This document shows positions 34,348-43,495 of a stretch of 64,000 bases of DNA, piece after piece. Origin of the DNA: an uncultured Eubacteriales bacterium. GTDB lineage: Bacteria; Bacillota; Clostridia; Monoglobales; Monoglobaceae. The notes beneath the pieces are model-generated. The model saw only the letters and a program-made list of their open reading frames with translations, was not told the origin of the DNA and did not search any database. Each line of letters begins with the position of its first letter. The first letter of the stretch is position 1. The translations under genes and the position numbers were made by a program. The stretch is from assembly GCA_905198865.1 (NCBI GenBank), contig CAJKEB010000002.1, positions 1 through 64,000 on the forward strand, given 5' to 3'.

Positions 34348-36027
34348 TTATTTAGCTTCAGGAGTAGCTGTTGCTGTTGCTTCAGGTTCTGCTGTTGCTT
34401 CAGGAGCAGCTGTTGCTTCGGGAGCAGTTGTTGCTTCAGGAACAACTTTTACACTAACATATACTCTGTCAAGAAGTGCAGCAGATTCTGCTCTTGTTGC
34501 GTTGTTCTTCGGATTGAATGCGCCGTTCTCATCACCTGTGAGGTAACCAGCTTCTACTAAAGCAGCAACATACGGCAGTGCATAGCTTTCAATGCTTGCA
34601 GTGTCTGTAAAGCTTACTGCTTCTGTTGAAGTTGTTCCATACTGACGACCGATGATTGTAGCCATCTGCTCACGTGTAATATTTTCATCCGGTCCAAATT
34701 CTGTATCAGTTATACCCTGAACGATACCTGCTTCTGAAGCAGCAATTACGTAAGGCGCAAACCAGTCACTATCTGATACATCTGAGAACGGAGATACAGT
34801 TGAAGTAGCTGTAAGACCAAAGATACCTACAGCCATCTTTGTGAACTCTGCACGAGTTACGTTTGATTCAGGCATAAACTGTGTAGCTGTTACGCCGTTT
34901 ACGATACCGTTGTTGTAAAGATCCATGATGTAATCATAACCCCAGTATGTAGTGGGAACGTCTTCAAATACTACAGTGCTCGGTGCTACTGTAGGCTCTG
35001 TGCCAGGAGCAGTTGTAGGCTCTGTACCAGGAGCAGCTGTTGCCGGAGCAGGTGTTGTTACACCCGTTGAGCCGGTTGTGAGTCCTGAGTTACCTGATGA
35101 ACTGCTTGCTGTAGACATCTTCTTGTCAATAGTGTATACTTCTTCGTCATTATACAATACGCTGATGTTGAAGCTTTCGCCCTTAGCAGCAACTTTTTCC
35201 ATTTCATCAGCTGTAACTGTTACCTTGATCTTTGTCTCGCCTGCCGGGAATGTTACTTCCTTAACAGTCGGTGCAGCGCCTTCAACTGCAGGTGTAAGAA
35301 TAACCTTTACAGTAGCTTCTTCGCTTGCATCTGTTCTGGTGATTGTTACAGAGAAGTCTTTACCAACTACAGCTGAAGATGTAGAAGGCTTAATAGCCTG
35401 CGGTTCCGGTGTAGCTGTAGGAGCTGCTGTAGGAGCTACTGTAGGAGCTGCTGTAGGAGCTGCTGTCGGCTGTCCCGGAGCTGCTGTAGGAGCTGCTGTA
35501 GGAGCCGCTGTCGGAACAGGTGCGCTACCGCCAACTTTTACTGTAGCATTAGTAATATCAGCATCAAAAGCTTCCATTGACAATGTGTTTCCGTTGAAGT
35601 TTACACCACCAATAGTGTAATCACCAGAAGCAGTAGACTTAGCTGTCAATGTAACAACTGCTATATTAGCCTTTGTGCCTGTCAGGCTCATTATACTTCC
35701 TACACCAAACTGACCACCCTTAGAAAAATTAGGTGTAACGTCTGTGAGTGCTTCCCAGTTCGGGTCGATGCTCTTAACAACTGCATCAAAAGCATCCTTG
35801 TCATATACAAACTCAAATGTTGCATTACCCTGAACAAACGGACCTGCTGCCTTAGGTGTAAAGTCTATAGAAACATCAACAGATTCACCTGCAGCAATTG
35901 TTGTCTTATCAGCTGTAAATGTCAAGTCAATCAACTTATCGCCAGCAGCAAATGCACTGATTGACATGAGACTTAACAACATAGCCACTGCCATAACGAC
36001 AGCTGTTATTCTTTTAAAATTTCTCAT
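34348..36027 (-). CDS. cohesin-like module protein with SLH anchor
   Basis: 559 residues: signal peptide (1-28, ISAFAAG) and a cohesin-like beta sandwich at about 30-165. The sandwich starts LTFTADKTTIAAGESVDVSI and has FEFVYDKDAFDAV, then VVTLTAKSTASGDYTIGG, the strand order and spacing of cohesins. A TAAP linker follows (167-205), then an Ig-like domain (about 207-300), another linker, three SLH repeats (about 355-525; NGIVNGVTATQFMPESN, AGIVQGITDTEFGPDEN) and a C-terminal PEATA tail. A single cohesin plus SLH is the layout of anchoring scaffoldins. The gene directly upstream in the operon encodes a dockerin, which supports the reading. Whether the sandwich really binds dockerins is untested. 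Confidence 0.8.
   Translation of the reverse strand: MRNFKRITAVVMAVAMLLSLMSISAFAAGDKLIDLTFTADKTTIAAGESVDVSIDFTPKAAGPFVQGNATFEFVYDKDAFDAVVKSIDPNWEALTDVTPNFSKGGQFGVGSIMSLTGTKANIAVVTLTAKSTASGDYTIGGVNFNGNTLSMEAFDADITNATVKVGGSAPVPTAAPTAAPTAAPGQPTAAPTAAPTVAPTAAPTATPEPQAIKPSTSSAVVGKDFSVTITRTDASEEATVKVILTPAVEGAAPTVKEVTFPAGETKIKVTVTADEMEKVAAKGESFNISVLYNDEEVYTIDKKMSTASSSSGNSGLTTGSTGVTTPAPATAAPGTEPTTAPGTEPTVAPSTVVFEDVPTTYWGYDYIMDLYNNGIVNGVTATQFMPESNVTRAEFTKMAVGIFGLTATSTVSPFSDVSDSDWFAPYVIAASEAGIVQGITDTEFGPDENITREQMATIIGRQYGTTSTEAVSFTDTASIESYALPYVAALVEAGYLTGDENGAFNPKNNATRAESAALLDRVYVSVKVVPEATTAPEATAAPEATAEPEATATATPEAK
34363..34440 (-). repeat. in-gene repeats coding the PEATA tail
   Basis: 18-base-like units (variants of GCTGTTGCTTCAGGAGCA) at the 3' end of the cohesin-like gene encode Pro-Glu-Ala-Thr repeats. 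Confidence 0.6.
35411..35516 (-). repeat. in-gene 12-base repeats coding TAAP linker
   Basis: Tandem variants of GGAGCTGCTGTA encode PTAA units between the cohesin-like and Ig-like domains. They may change in number by slippage. Confidence 0.7.
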
Positions 36028-36081
36028 TATAGTTTAAAACCCCTTTCGTATTTTAGAACTTGTTATTTTTTGCTTTATCGA

Positions 36082-36954
36082 TTACTGAACCGGCTGTGGT
36101 AAAGTATCAATCTTACCTGCACCATACTGAAGAATTAACAAGGTATCAGCTGCATTAAATTTTCCATCCAAATTAACATCAGCACTTGTTTTCTGTTCTT
36201 CTGTCATCTCAATCTTACCTGCGCCAAACTGGAGTACAAGCAAAGTATCGGCTGCATTCCATTTGCCGTCACCGTTAACATCGCCATATACAACATCACC
36301 GCCCTGCTGAGCGTCAGCGAGCTTAATTGATGCAGCGTCAGGTGTAGCAACATCTGTACCGCCGATCTTTACAACGATAATGGAATCATCTGTATACTTG
36401 TCTGCAGCCAGCTTAAAGGTGTATGTACCACTTGCTTCACCTGCATACTGATTGATATAAGCAACCGGTGTAGTTGAAGTAAATCCAACTGTTGCGTCCG
36501 GTGTACCTGATGCCAAAGCAGTGATATCATATATAAAGAACGTCATCTGACTCTGAACGCTTGTAACTGTGAACGGAACGCTTACTTCATAGTAAGACTC
36601 TGTCTTTGAAGCAGATATTTTACCGATACTAACGATTGAGCCGTCAACATCAGCCTGACCTGCAGCAGCTTCAACCTCTGCAGCTGCTTCGATATCAGCA
36701 TTTGTGATTTCTTCTGTCTCAAGCGGAACAACCACTTCCTGAGTCTCTTCTGTCGGTGCTTCTTCAGCTTCAGGCGCTTCTTCTGCTTCCTCTTTTGCTG
36801 TTTCTTCAACAGAAGCTTCAACTACGTCTGAAACAACCGTATCCGGTTCAGCAGCAACTTCATCACCCTCAGCAAATGCAAGCATTGCGGTAGCTGAGAA
36901 TACCATCATGGCAGCTGTGAGGGCAGCGCCAAACTTAAAAATATTCTTTTTCAT
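36082..36954 (-). CDS. exported type I dockerin protein
   Basis: 290 residues: signal peptide (about 1-28), a Glu/Ala-rich stretch to about 105, a beta domain (about 110-215, SKTESYYEVSVPFTVTSV onward) and a complete type I dockerin at about 220-290. The two F-hand calcium loops are DVNGDGKWNAAD and DVNLDGKFNAAD, each followed by TLL.LQ.GAGKI. Both have Asp/Asn at loop positions 1, 3, 5, 9 and 12, so both should bind calcium. The near-identical halves allow two binding orientations. There is no catalytic domain. It is first in the operon, 54 bases before the cohesin-like/SLH gene, so it is the natural partner of that protein. Confidence 0.9.
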   Translation of the reverse strand: MKKNIFKFGAALTAAMMVFSATAMLAFAEGDEVAAEPDTVVSDVVEASVEETAKEEAEEAPEAEEAPTEETQEVVVPLETEEITNADIEAAAEVEAAAGQADVDGSIVSIGKISASKTESYYEVSVPFTVTSVQSQMTFFIYDITALASGTPDATVGFTSTTPVAYINQYAGEASGTYTFKLAADKYTDDSIIVVKIGGTDVATPDAASIKLADAQQGGDVVYGDVNGDGKWNAADTLLVLQFGAGKIEMTEEQKTSADVNLDGKFNAADTLLILQYGAGKIDTLPQPVQ

Positions 36955-37201
36955 TTAAATTTTTCCTCCTAATTTTGTTTTTGTTTTTTATAAAATCGTC
37001 GATTTCTTCCCAATTAAATCTGCAATTTCAAAACTTCAAAATTCGAGGTTATCCTCCTTTCCCCAAAAAATATGTGAACAATGCGCCTTATGCTGTGCAC
37101 CTTAAACCCGCGGAATCAACCGTTTTAATGCCGAATCCACAGTGTTTAAGAGCAGAAAGTTAACGCATTTTATTTATTTTTCTTTACTATTACACGTTAG
37201 T

Positions 37202-37230
37202 ATTATACTACGCTTTGCCGAAAATTTCAA
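37202..37230 (-). promoter_or_regulatory. promoter of the dockerin/cohesin operon
   Basis: Minus strand TTGAAA (37230-37225), 17 bases, TATAAT (37207-37202). The leader to ATG 36954 is about 240 bases, long for this window. No known riboswitch was recognised in it. Confidence 0.7.
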
Positions 37231-37277
37231 CCCCTTTTTTAAAATTTCTTATTTTTTTTCAAAATTATTAAAATAAG

Positions 37278-37305
37278 TTGACATTTTCATATTTTGGGCT
37301 ATAAT
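37278..37305 (+). promoter_or_regulatory. consensus promoter giving a leaderless apbE mRNA
   Basis: TTGACA (37278-37283), 16 bases, TATAAT (37300-37305). Transcription would start about seven bases later, at the A of ATG 37312. No ribosome site fits between. Confidence 0.7.
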
Positions 37306-37311
37306 TACCTT

Positions 37312-38289
37312 ATGAAAAATACAAAGCTCAAATATCAATTTCTTTATCTATTCATATATATTACAATACTCTTATCTATAACGGGATGCTCAGGCTACCG
37401 CTCAGGCACAGCGACTGACACCGAGTTTATTCTCGACACGGTATGCACTGTTTCAGTCACCGGAGCGAGCGACCCCGGCGCTGTTATTTCGGATGCGTTC
37501 AGCTTAGCCAAAGATATTCAAAACAAAATTGATTATTACAACGAGAGTTCAACCGTATCAAAGTTCAACTCTGCCCCGGCAAACTCACCCATATCACTCG
37601 ATGACGATACTTTTGAAATCATAAAATGCGCTCTTGAAATTTCGGAGTCGTCCGGCGGAGCATTTGATATCACGATTGCACCGATTACAGACCTATGGGA
37701 TTTCAAATCCGACAATCCCGTGCCGCCGAATGACGAACAAATCGAAAACGCTCTTGCCTTTGTCGGTTATAAAAATCTTATACTTGATGTGGAAAACAAA
37801 ACTCTTGCCAAAGCGAAAGATGGTATCAAGATTAATCTCGGCGGATGCGGAAAGGGCTATGTTTGCGAAAAAATCACCAAAATGATAAATAATAAGTATC
37901 CCGATGCATTTGTTATAATCGATCTGGGAGGAAACACAGGCGTATCCGGCAGCAATCCGAGGCACAAGGACGGACATACCACCGTTGGAATTCAGGAGCC
38001 TTTTGAAGATTCCGGCGTATACAAGCAAACGGTTGACATATACTCCGGACAGAGTGTGGTAACCAGCGGAACATATCAGCGGCATTTTTATTACAATGAC
38101 AAAAACTACCATCATATTATTGACCCTGAAAGCGGTTATCCTGCTGAGACGGGTTCGAGCAGTGTCACTGTCATTTCAGACTCGTCGCTTCTTGCCGACT
38201 GTCTGTCTACCGCATGCTTTGTACTCGGCGAAGAACAGGGGACCGCTCTTGCGGAAAAGTACGGAGCAGATATTATATGGATTGAATAA
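37312..38289 (+). CDS. apbE: FAD:protein FMN transferase (ApbE), lipoprotein
   Basis: 325 residues. It attaches FMN to Thr of exported flavoproteins such as Rnf or Nqr subunits, using FAD and magnesium. The N-terminus is a lipoprotein signal with lipobox LSITGC near residue 20. ApbE marks: DTVCTVSV, the region from FDITIAPITDLWDF, LGGCGKGYVCEK, IDLGGNTGVSG and the C-terminal HHIIDPESGYPAETG with SVTVISDSSLLADCLSTACF. I take ATG 37312, although it has no Shine-Dalgarno, because the promoter -10 box ends six bases before it. The TTG at 37294 lies inside the promoter. No Rnf genes are in the window. Confidence 0.93.
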   Translation: MKNTKLKYQFLYLFIYITILLSITGCSGYRSGTATDTEFILDTVCTVSVTGASDPGAVISDAFSLAKDIQNKIDYYNESSTVSKFNSAPANSPISLDDDTFEIIKCALEISESSGGAFDITIAPITDLWDFKSDNPVPPNDEQIENALAFVGYKNLILDVENKTLAKAKDGIKINLGGCGKGYVCEKITKMINNKYPDAFVIIDLGGNTGVSGSNPRHKDGHTTVGIQEPFEDSGVYKQTVDIYSGQSVVTSGTYQRHFYYNDKNYHHIIDPESGYPAETGSSSVTVISDSSLLADCLSTACFVLGEEQGTALAEKYGADIIWIE

Positions 38290-38303
38290 AAAAGGAGAAG
38301 TAC

Positions 38304-39473
38304 ATGAAATTAAAATTAATTATAAACGCAGATATACTGACAATGGATTCATCAGATACGGAATTTAAGAACGGATATATAGTAATTCAGAACAAAAAGA
38401 TTGCAAAGGTCGGACAAATGTCGGAATATGACCCAAGCGAATATACAGACTGCGGAGCTGAAATAATTGACGCAGGTCAGAGGCTCGTGACGCCGGGGCT
38501 TATCGACGCTCACTCACATCTGGGAATGTGGGAGGACGGTCTGAACTTTGAGGGTGACGATGGCAACGAGGACACAGACCCATGCACTCCGCATCTTCGG
38601 GCAATCGACGCCGTAAACCCGATGGAAAACGCCTTCAGCGAAGCTTTTGCCGCCGGCATAACGACTGTTATCACCGGACCGGGAAGCGCAAACCCAATCG
38701 GCGGACAGCCTGCGGCGATAAAGACTTACGGCAGGCGGATTGACGATATGATAATAAAAGCACCGGTCGGAATAAAGATTGCTCTCGGTGAAAATCCTAA
38801 ATCAACATACAACGACAAGAGCCAGACCCCTATCACACGAATGGCAACCGCCTCGATTATTCGGGAAAGTCTGCAAAAAGCATGTGATTACTTAAAAAAC
38901 CTTGAAGAATATGAAAAAAATCCCGACGAAGATGAAAAACCGGAATATGACATCAAGTCAGAAGCTCTTATTCCTGTACTAAAAGGCGAAATTCCCCTGC
39001 ATGCACACGCACACCGCGCAGATGATATATTCACTGCAATACGTATCGCAGAAGAATTCGGCGTGAAGCTTGTTTTGGTTCACTGCACCGAGGGGCATAT
39101 GATTGCCGAAGAATTAAAAGCAGAAGGATACCCTGTCCTGCTCGGACCTATTCTGACCGACCGCAGCAAGCCCGAACTGAAAAATCAGAGCGAGGCAACG
39201 CCGGCAGTACTGTCGGCGCAGGGCTTATGCACGGCAATAATAACCGACCACCCTGAAACGCCCGAAAAATACCTTCCGCTATGTGCGGCAATGGCGGTAA
39301 AGCACGGTATGGACAGAAGCGAAGCATTGAGAGCAATAACTGTAAATCCGGCAAAAATCTGCGGTATTGATTCGCGTGTCGGCTCGATTGAAGCCGGCAA
39401 GGACGCAGATTTAGTAATTTGGGACGGGAATCCGCTGGATATTATGACCAAACCATATAAAGTGATTGTTTAG
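38304..39473 (+). CDS. amidohydrolase, imidazolonepropionase-like
   Basis: 389 residues of the metal-dependent amidohydrolase superfamily (TIM barrel). DAHSHLGMW holds the two N-terminal metal His; LHAHAHRADD and VLVHCTEGHM supply the next His residues, and ITDHPETP the final Asp. The C-terminus (NPAKICGIDSRVGSIEAGKDADLVIWDG) is the typical closing strand of the family. Similar proteins are prolidases or N-acyl amino acid hydrolases; the substrate cannot be fixed here. AAAGGAG precedes the ATG. It follows apbE by 14 bases, so the two share a transcript, without an obvious shared role. It uses TAG as stop. Confidence 0.88.
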   Translation: MKLKLIINADILTMDSSDTEFKNGYIVIQNKKIAKVGQMSEYDPSEYTDCGAEIIDAGQRLVTPGLIDAHSHLGMWEDGLNFEGDDGNEDTDPCTPHLRAIDAVNPMENAFSEAFAAGITTVITGPGSANPIGGQPAAIKTYGRRIDDMIIKAPVGIKIALGENPKSTYNDKSQTPITRMATASIIRESLQKACDYLKNLEEYEKNPDEDEKPEYDIKSEALIPVLKGEIPLHAHAHRADDIFTAIRIAEEFGVKLVLVHCTEGHMIAEELKAEGYPVLLGPILTDRSKPELKNQSEATPAVLSAQGLCTAIITDHPETPEKYLPLCAAMAVKHGMDRSEALRAITVNPAKICGIDSRVGSIEAGKDADLVIWDGNPLDIMTKPYKVIV

Positions 39474-39476
39474 TTT

Positions 39477-41315
39477 TTATTCTTTATTATTTTTAATAAA
39501 GCTCTTTATCTCATTAATAAAAATTTCGCCGTAGCGTCTGAGCTTTTCCTCACCTACGCCTGAGACTTCAAGAAACTCGCGTTCTGAAGCCGGCATTATT
39601 CTGCACATATCTCTGAGTGTAGCGTCCGTGAAAATCACATATGCAGGCACGCCGCGGCGCTTTGCCTGCGTCATGCGGACTTCTTTCAGGCGCGCCATGA
39701 GCTTTTCGTTAACCTCTGAGTATTCCTCAGGCTTATCCGGTATTTTCGGAATTTTCTCCTTTGGCATACGCATCGTCAGACTTTTGCCGCCAAACAAGAT
39801 ATCCCGTGCGGAATTTTCAGTGCGGATAGTATTATAGTGATCCTCGTCAACAGACAAGCAGCCTCTGTCAATTAAATAGTCAAATATAGTGTGTATACGC
39901 CGCGCAGGCGTATCCGACATAATACCGTATGTGGAAAGCGAATCAAGTCCCCATGACAAAACCTTCTCATTTTTTGAGCCACGCAATATGTCTATAATCA
40001 TATTTTTCCCGAATGTTCTTCCTCTTTGCCTGAGCCGCAAAACACAGCTTATTATCTTCTGAGCCTCGATGGTCACATCAACATTTTCAAAATTTGTATC
40101 GCAGTTTGAGCAGTGATTGCAGCTTTGCGGCGAGCGCTCGCCGAAGTATTTTAAGATAAACCCACGCAGGCAGTCATAGGTCGTGCAGTAAAAGGTCATC
40201 ATCTTAAGGCGCTCTAAATCCTTTTTTCTGATATTTTCCCGCATTTCTTCACTTAATTCTTCATTTTCTTCACTGTTTTCAATCAGCCACTTATTGGTCC
40301 GTACATCTTTCGGGCTGTACAGCAGTGTACACTGTGCCGGCTCACCGTCACGCCCGGCTCTTCCTGCCTCCTGATAATAGCTTTCAATATCCTTTGGCAT
40401 ATTATAGTGCACAACAAACGACACATTTGACTTATCGATGCCCATACCGAAAGCATTTGTCGCAACCATCACTGTTTTTCGGTCGAACAGAAAGTCATCC
40501 TGATTACGTCTGCGTTCCTCGGCTTCCAGACCTGCATGGTATCGGGTAGCAGAAAAACCCCGCTCACAGAGGTCACTGCACACATCCTCAACTAGCTTCC
40601 GGCTGATGCAGTAGATTATGCCGCTTTTGCCGCGATTGGCATCACGGTTCAAAATATCGACAAGCGTTTCAAACTTATGCTTTGGCTTAATGACCTCAAA
40701 ATACAGATTTCGCCTGTCAAAGCCGGTGACAACCTCATATGGATTATCAAGCTTTAATATACGGCTGATGTCCTTAGCAACCTGTTTTGTTGCGGTTGCT
40801 GTAAATGCACTGATTATCGGTCGGTATGACAGCAGTTCGATAAACTCCACGATTTTGAGATAGCTCGGTCTGAAATCCTGTCCCCACTGCGAAACACAGT
40901 GAGCCTCATCCACTGTCACCATTGATATTTTTGTATTTTCGGCAAATGCCAAAAAACCGTCGGTCGTTAACCGTTCGGGAGCAACGTATATTATCTTGTA
41001 TGCGCCGGCAGACGCACGGCGAAACACCTCTCTGAGCTGACCAAAGCTGAGAGAACTGTTTATATATGCCGCAGGTATTCCGGATTCGACTAGAGCTCTG
41101 ACTTGATCCTTCATAAGCGAAATAAGCGGTGAAATCACCACGGTTATTCCGTTCAGGAGCATTGCAGGAATCTGGTAGCAAACCGACTTTCCTGCTCCTG
41201 TCGGCATAATACCGAGGACATCTCTGCCGGAAAGTATATTGTCAATCAGGTCTTCCTGACCATCGCGGAAGCTGTCGTGACCGAAATATTGCTTTAGTAT
41301 ATCATGCTTTGTCAT
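39477..41315 (-). CDS. recQ: ATP-dependent DNA helicase RecQ
   Basis: 612 residues, 3'-5' superfamily 2 helicase for repair of replication forks and recombination. Walker A is PTGAGKS at 38-44, box II is DEAHCVSQWGQDFRPSY near 137, motif VI is YYQEAGRAGRDG. The RecQ zinc site follows (Cys residues ending CSNCD near 395), then the winged helix and an HRDC domain near the end (FLEVSGVGEEKLRRYG). Full length. It faces the amidohydrolase tail to tail with only three bases between them. Confidence 0.96.
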   Translation of the reverse strand: MTKHDILKQYFGHDSFRDGQEDLIDNILSGRDVLGIMPTGAGKSVCYQIPAMLLNGITVVISPLISLMKDQVRALVESGIPAAYINSSLSFGQLREVFRRASAGAYKIIYVAPERLTTDGFLAFAENTKISMVTVDEAHCVSQWGQDFRPSYLKIVEFIELLSYRPIISAFTATATKQVAKDISRILKLDNPYEVVTGFDRRNLYFEVIKPKHKFETLVDILNRDANRGKSGIIYCISRKLVEDVCSDLCERGFSATRYHAGLEAEERRRNQDDFLFDRKTVMVATNAFGMGIDKSNVSFVVHYNMPKDIESYYQEAGRAGRDGEPAQCTLLYSPKDVRTNKWLIENSEENEELSEEMRENIRKKDLERLKMMTFYCTTYDCLRGFILKYFGERSPQSCNHCSNCDTNFENVDVTIEAQKIISCVLRLRQRGRTFGKNMIIDILRGSKNEKVLSWGLDSLSTYGIMSDTPARRIHTIFDYLIDRGCLSVDEDHYNTIRTENSARDILFGGKSLTMRMPKEKIPKIPDKPEEYSEVNEKLMARLKEVRMTQAKRRGVPAYVIFTDATLRDMCRIMPASEREFLEVSGVGEEKLRRYGEIFINEIKSFIKNNKE

Positions 41316-41354
41316 ATGCCGCTTTCACCCCACTATAATCTGCATCATAAAAAA

Positions 41355-41387
41355 TGCCAAAGCGGAAGTATAAAATCCGCCTTGGCA
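41355..41387 (-). terminator. terminator of the argG-argH-fsa unit
   Basis: TGCCAAaGCGGA pairs with TCCGCcTTGGCA, with T6 after it on the minus strand. It separates the aldolase gene from recQ. Confidence 0.85.
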
Positions 41388-41405
41388 AAGAAAATAAATC
41401 ATGAC

Positions 41406-42056
41406 TTAGTTCTTCGGTACTGTAGCCCAGTCAGCATCGAATTTTGCAATACCTGCATCTGTAAGCGGATGGTTCAGCATCTGCATGATTACACCATACG
41501 GAACAGTTGCGATGTCGCAGCCAACTCTTGCGGCATTGATTACATGAATCGGATTTCTGATTGAAGCCGCGATAATCTCTGTCTCAATTTCAGGATCGTT
41601 TGCGAATACTTCAACGATTTCTTCAATAAGGTTCATGCCGTCTGTGCCGATATCATCAAGTCTGCCGAGGAACGGGCTTACATATGTAGCGCCGGCTTTT
41701 GCTGCGAGCAGAGCCTGTGCAGCTGAGAAGATAAGAGTAACGTTTGTCTTGATTCCGAGAGCTGTCATCTTCTTGCAAGCCATCAGACCTTCCTTGTTGA
41801 AGGGAATCTTGATGATGATGTTCTTGTGAATCTTTGTGAGCGGAATAGCCTGCTCAACCATTTCATCGGGGTCTTTTGCTGTAACCTCGGCACTGATAGG
41901 ACCATCAACGATTTCAGTGATTTCCTTAACTACATCTTCAAATTTTCTGCCTGACTTTGCGATAAGCGACGGATTTGTCGTTACACCACAAATAACACCC
42001 ATATCATTGACTTCTTTAATTTCATCAACAATGGCTGTATCAACAAAAAGTTTCAT
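41406..42056 (-). CDS. fsa: fructose-6-phosphate aldolase / small transaldolase
   Basis: 216 residues, the short (TalC/FSA) group of transaldolases, cytoplasmic. The reaction is reversible aldol cleavage of fructose 6-phosphate, or transfer of dihydroxyacetone. Marks: MKLFVDTA at the start, GVTTNPSLIAKSG, the Schiff-base Lys in IIIKIPFNKEG, TNVTLIFSAAQALLAAKAGA and YVSPFLGRLDDIG. ATG 42056 is chosen over the TTG at 42065 because AAAGGAG lies ten bases before it. It sits behind argH, about 25 bases away, and probably shares its transcript, though it has no role in arginine synthesis. Confidence 0.92.
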   Translation of the reverse strand: MKLFVDTAIVDEIKEVNDMGVICGVTTNPSLIAKSGRKFEDVVKEITEIVDGPISAEVTAKDPDEMVEQAIPLTKIHKNIIIKIPFNKEGLMACKKMTALGIKTNVTLIFSAAQALLAAKAGATYVSPFLGRLDDIGTDGMNLIEEIVEVFANDPEIETEIIAASIRNPIHVINAARVGCDIATVPYGVIMQMLNHPLTDAGIAKFDADWATVPKN

Positions 42057-42081
42057 TTCTTTCAATCTCCTTTATAATTTT

Positions 42082-43449
42082 TTATTGTTTTTTATATTTT
42101 TCAATTAATTTTTTTACAGTTTCTATTGCCGGGCCACCTGTCAGCTTTCTCTGGTTAACGCACGTGGTAAGCGAAATCGCATCATAAATATCGTCGCCGA
42201 AAAGCTTCGAAAAGCTCTTGAACTCATCCATGGTCAAGGCGTCAATAACGGTGTCTTTCTCTATACAATACGCAACCATTTTGCCTACAACGGCATGTGC
42301 GTCACGGAAAGGCAAGCCGTGCTTGACCAGGTAGTCAGCCACATCGGTCGCATTCGTAAATCCGCCCTTGGCGCCTCTCAGCATTGAGTCCTTATTAACT
42401 GTCATTGTGGCAATCATCTTGGCAAATACAGGCAGGCACATTTTGACTGTATCAACAGCGTCAAAAATCTGCTCCTTGTCCTCCTGCATATCCTTATTGT
42501 ATGCAAGCGGAATACCTTTCATAACCGTAAGCAATCCCATCAAATCGCCGTATACTCTGCCGGTCTTTCCTCTGGCAAGCTCTGCCACATCGGGATTTTT
42601 CTTCTGCGGCATAATGCTCGAACCCGTGCTGTACGCATCGTCAAGCTCGATGAACTTAAACTCGTGCGAACTCCAAAGAATAATTTCTTCGGACATACGG
42701 CTGAGGTGCGTCATAACCACAGACAAATCAAACGCAAACTCAAGAACAAAATCCCTGTCGGACACGCCGTCAAGACTGTTTTGAGTTACTCCGTCAAACC
42801 CGAGTTTTTCCGCCACAAACTCACGGTCGAGGTCATATGTTGTTCCTGCCAAAGCTCCGCTGCCCAGCGGCATAACATTGAGACGCTTTCGGCAGTCCTC
42901 AAGTCTCTCGCCGTCACGGCGGAACATTTCATAATATGCCATCATATGATGGGCGAGTGTAATAGGCTGCGCCTTCTGGAGATGCGTGTACCCCGGCATA
43001 ATCGTATCAAGGTTTGCCTCAGCAATCTCTAAAATCGATGATTTGAGCGTTTCAACGTCCTTCATAATTTCATCGATCTCATCTCTCAAATACATGCGTA
43101 TATCAAGCGCAACCTGATCGTTTCGGCTTCTGCCCGTATGCAGTCTTTTGCCCACATCACCTATCCTGGAAATCAGAATAGTCTCAATGTTCATATGTAT
43201 GTCCTCGGCGTCAATCTGAAATTCGACATTACCCGCCTCAATATCAGACTTAATCTCGCCGAGAGTTTTTACTATCAAATCGGCGTCCGCTTCAGGAATT
43301 ATTCCCTGACGGCCGAGCATCTCGGCATGCGCCTGACTGCCCAAAATATCCTGAGCGTACATTCTGGCATCAAATCTGATTGATGAGTTAAAGTCGTCGA
43401 CAAGCGCGTCAGTGGACTTGGAAAAACGTCCGCCCCATAGTTTTGCCAT
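42082..43449 (-). CDS. argH: argininosuccinate lyase
   Basis: 455 residues, last enzyme of arginine synthesis: argininosuccinate to arginine and fumarate. Marks: MAKLWGGRFSKSTD, HTGRSRNDQVALDIR, PGYTHLQKAQPITLAHH, and the fumarase/aspartase signature GSSIMPQKKNPD with the catalytic Ser. Full length and intact. It follows argG by 46 bases on the same strand. Confidence 0.98.
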   Translation of the reverse strand: MAKLWGGRFSKSTDALVDDFNSSIRFDARMYAQDILGSQAHAEMLGRQGIIPEADADLIVKTLGEIKSDIEAGNVEFQIDAEDIHMNIETILISRIGDVGKRLHTGRSRNDQVALDIRMYLRDEIDEIMKDVETLKSSILEIAEANLDTIMPGYTHLQKAQPITLAHHMMAYYEMFRRDGERLEDCRKRLNVMPLGSGALAGTTYDLDREFVAEKLGFDGVTQNSLDGVSDRDFVLEFAFDLSVVMTHLSRMSEEIILWSSHEFKFIELDDAYSTGSSIMPQKKNPDVAELARGKTGRVYGDLMGLLTVMKGIPLAYNKDMQEDKEQIFDAVDTVKMCLPVFAKMIATMTVNKDSMLRGAKGGFTNATDVADYLVKHGLPFRDAHAVVGKMVAYCIEKDTVIDALTMDEFKSFSKLFGDDIYDAISLTTCVNQRKLTGGPAIETVKKLIEKYKKQ

Positions 43450-43495
43450 TATATTTATTCTCCTAACTTCTATCTTAAAGTACGCTTAACCAAAA

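Noticed and set aside
34952..35620. A 222-codon plus-strand frame rich in Val/Gly/Ala
   Set aside because: It mirrors the TAAP repeats of the cohesin-like gene on the other strand; low-complexity shadow.
36955..37195. A riboswitch in the long dockerin operon leader
   Set aside because: No conserved aptamer pattern I know could be matched; only the unusual length was kept as an observation.
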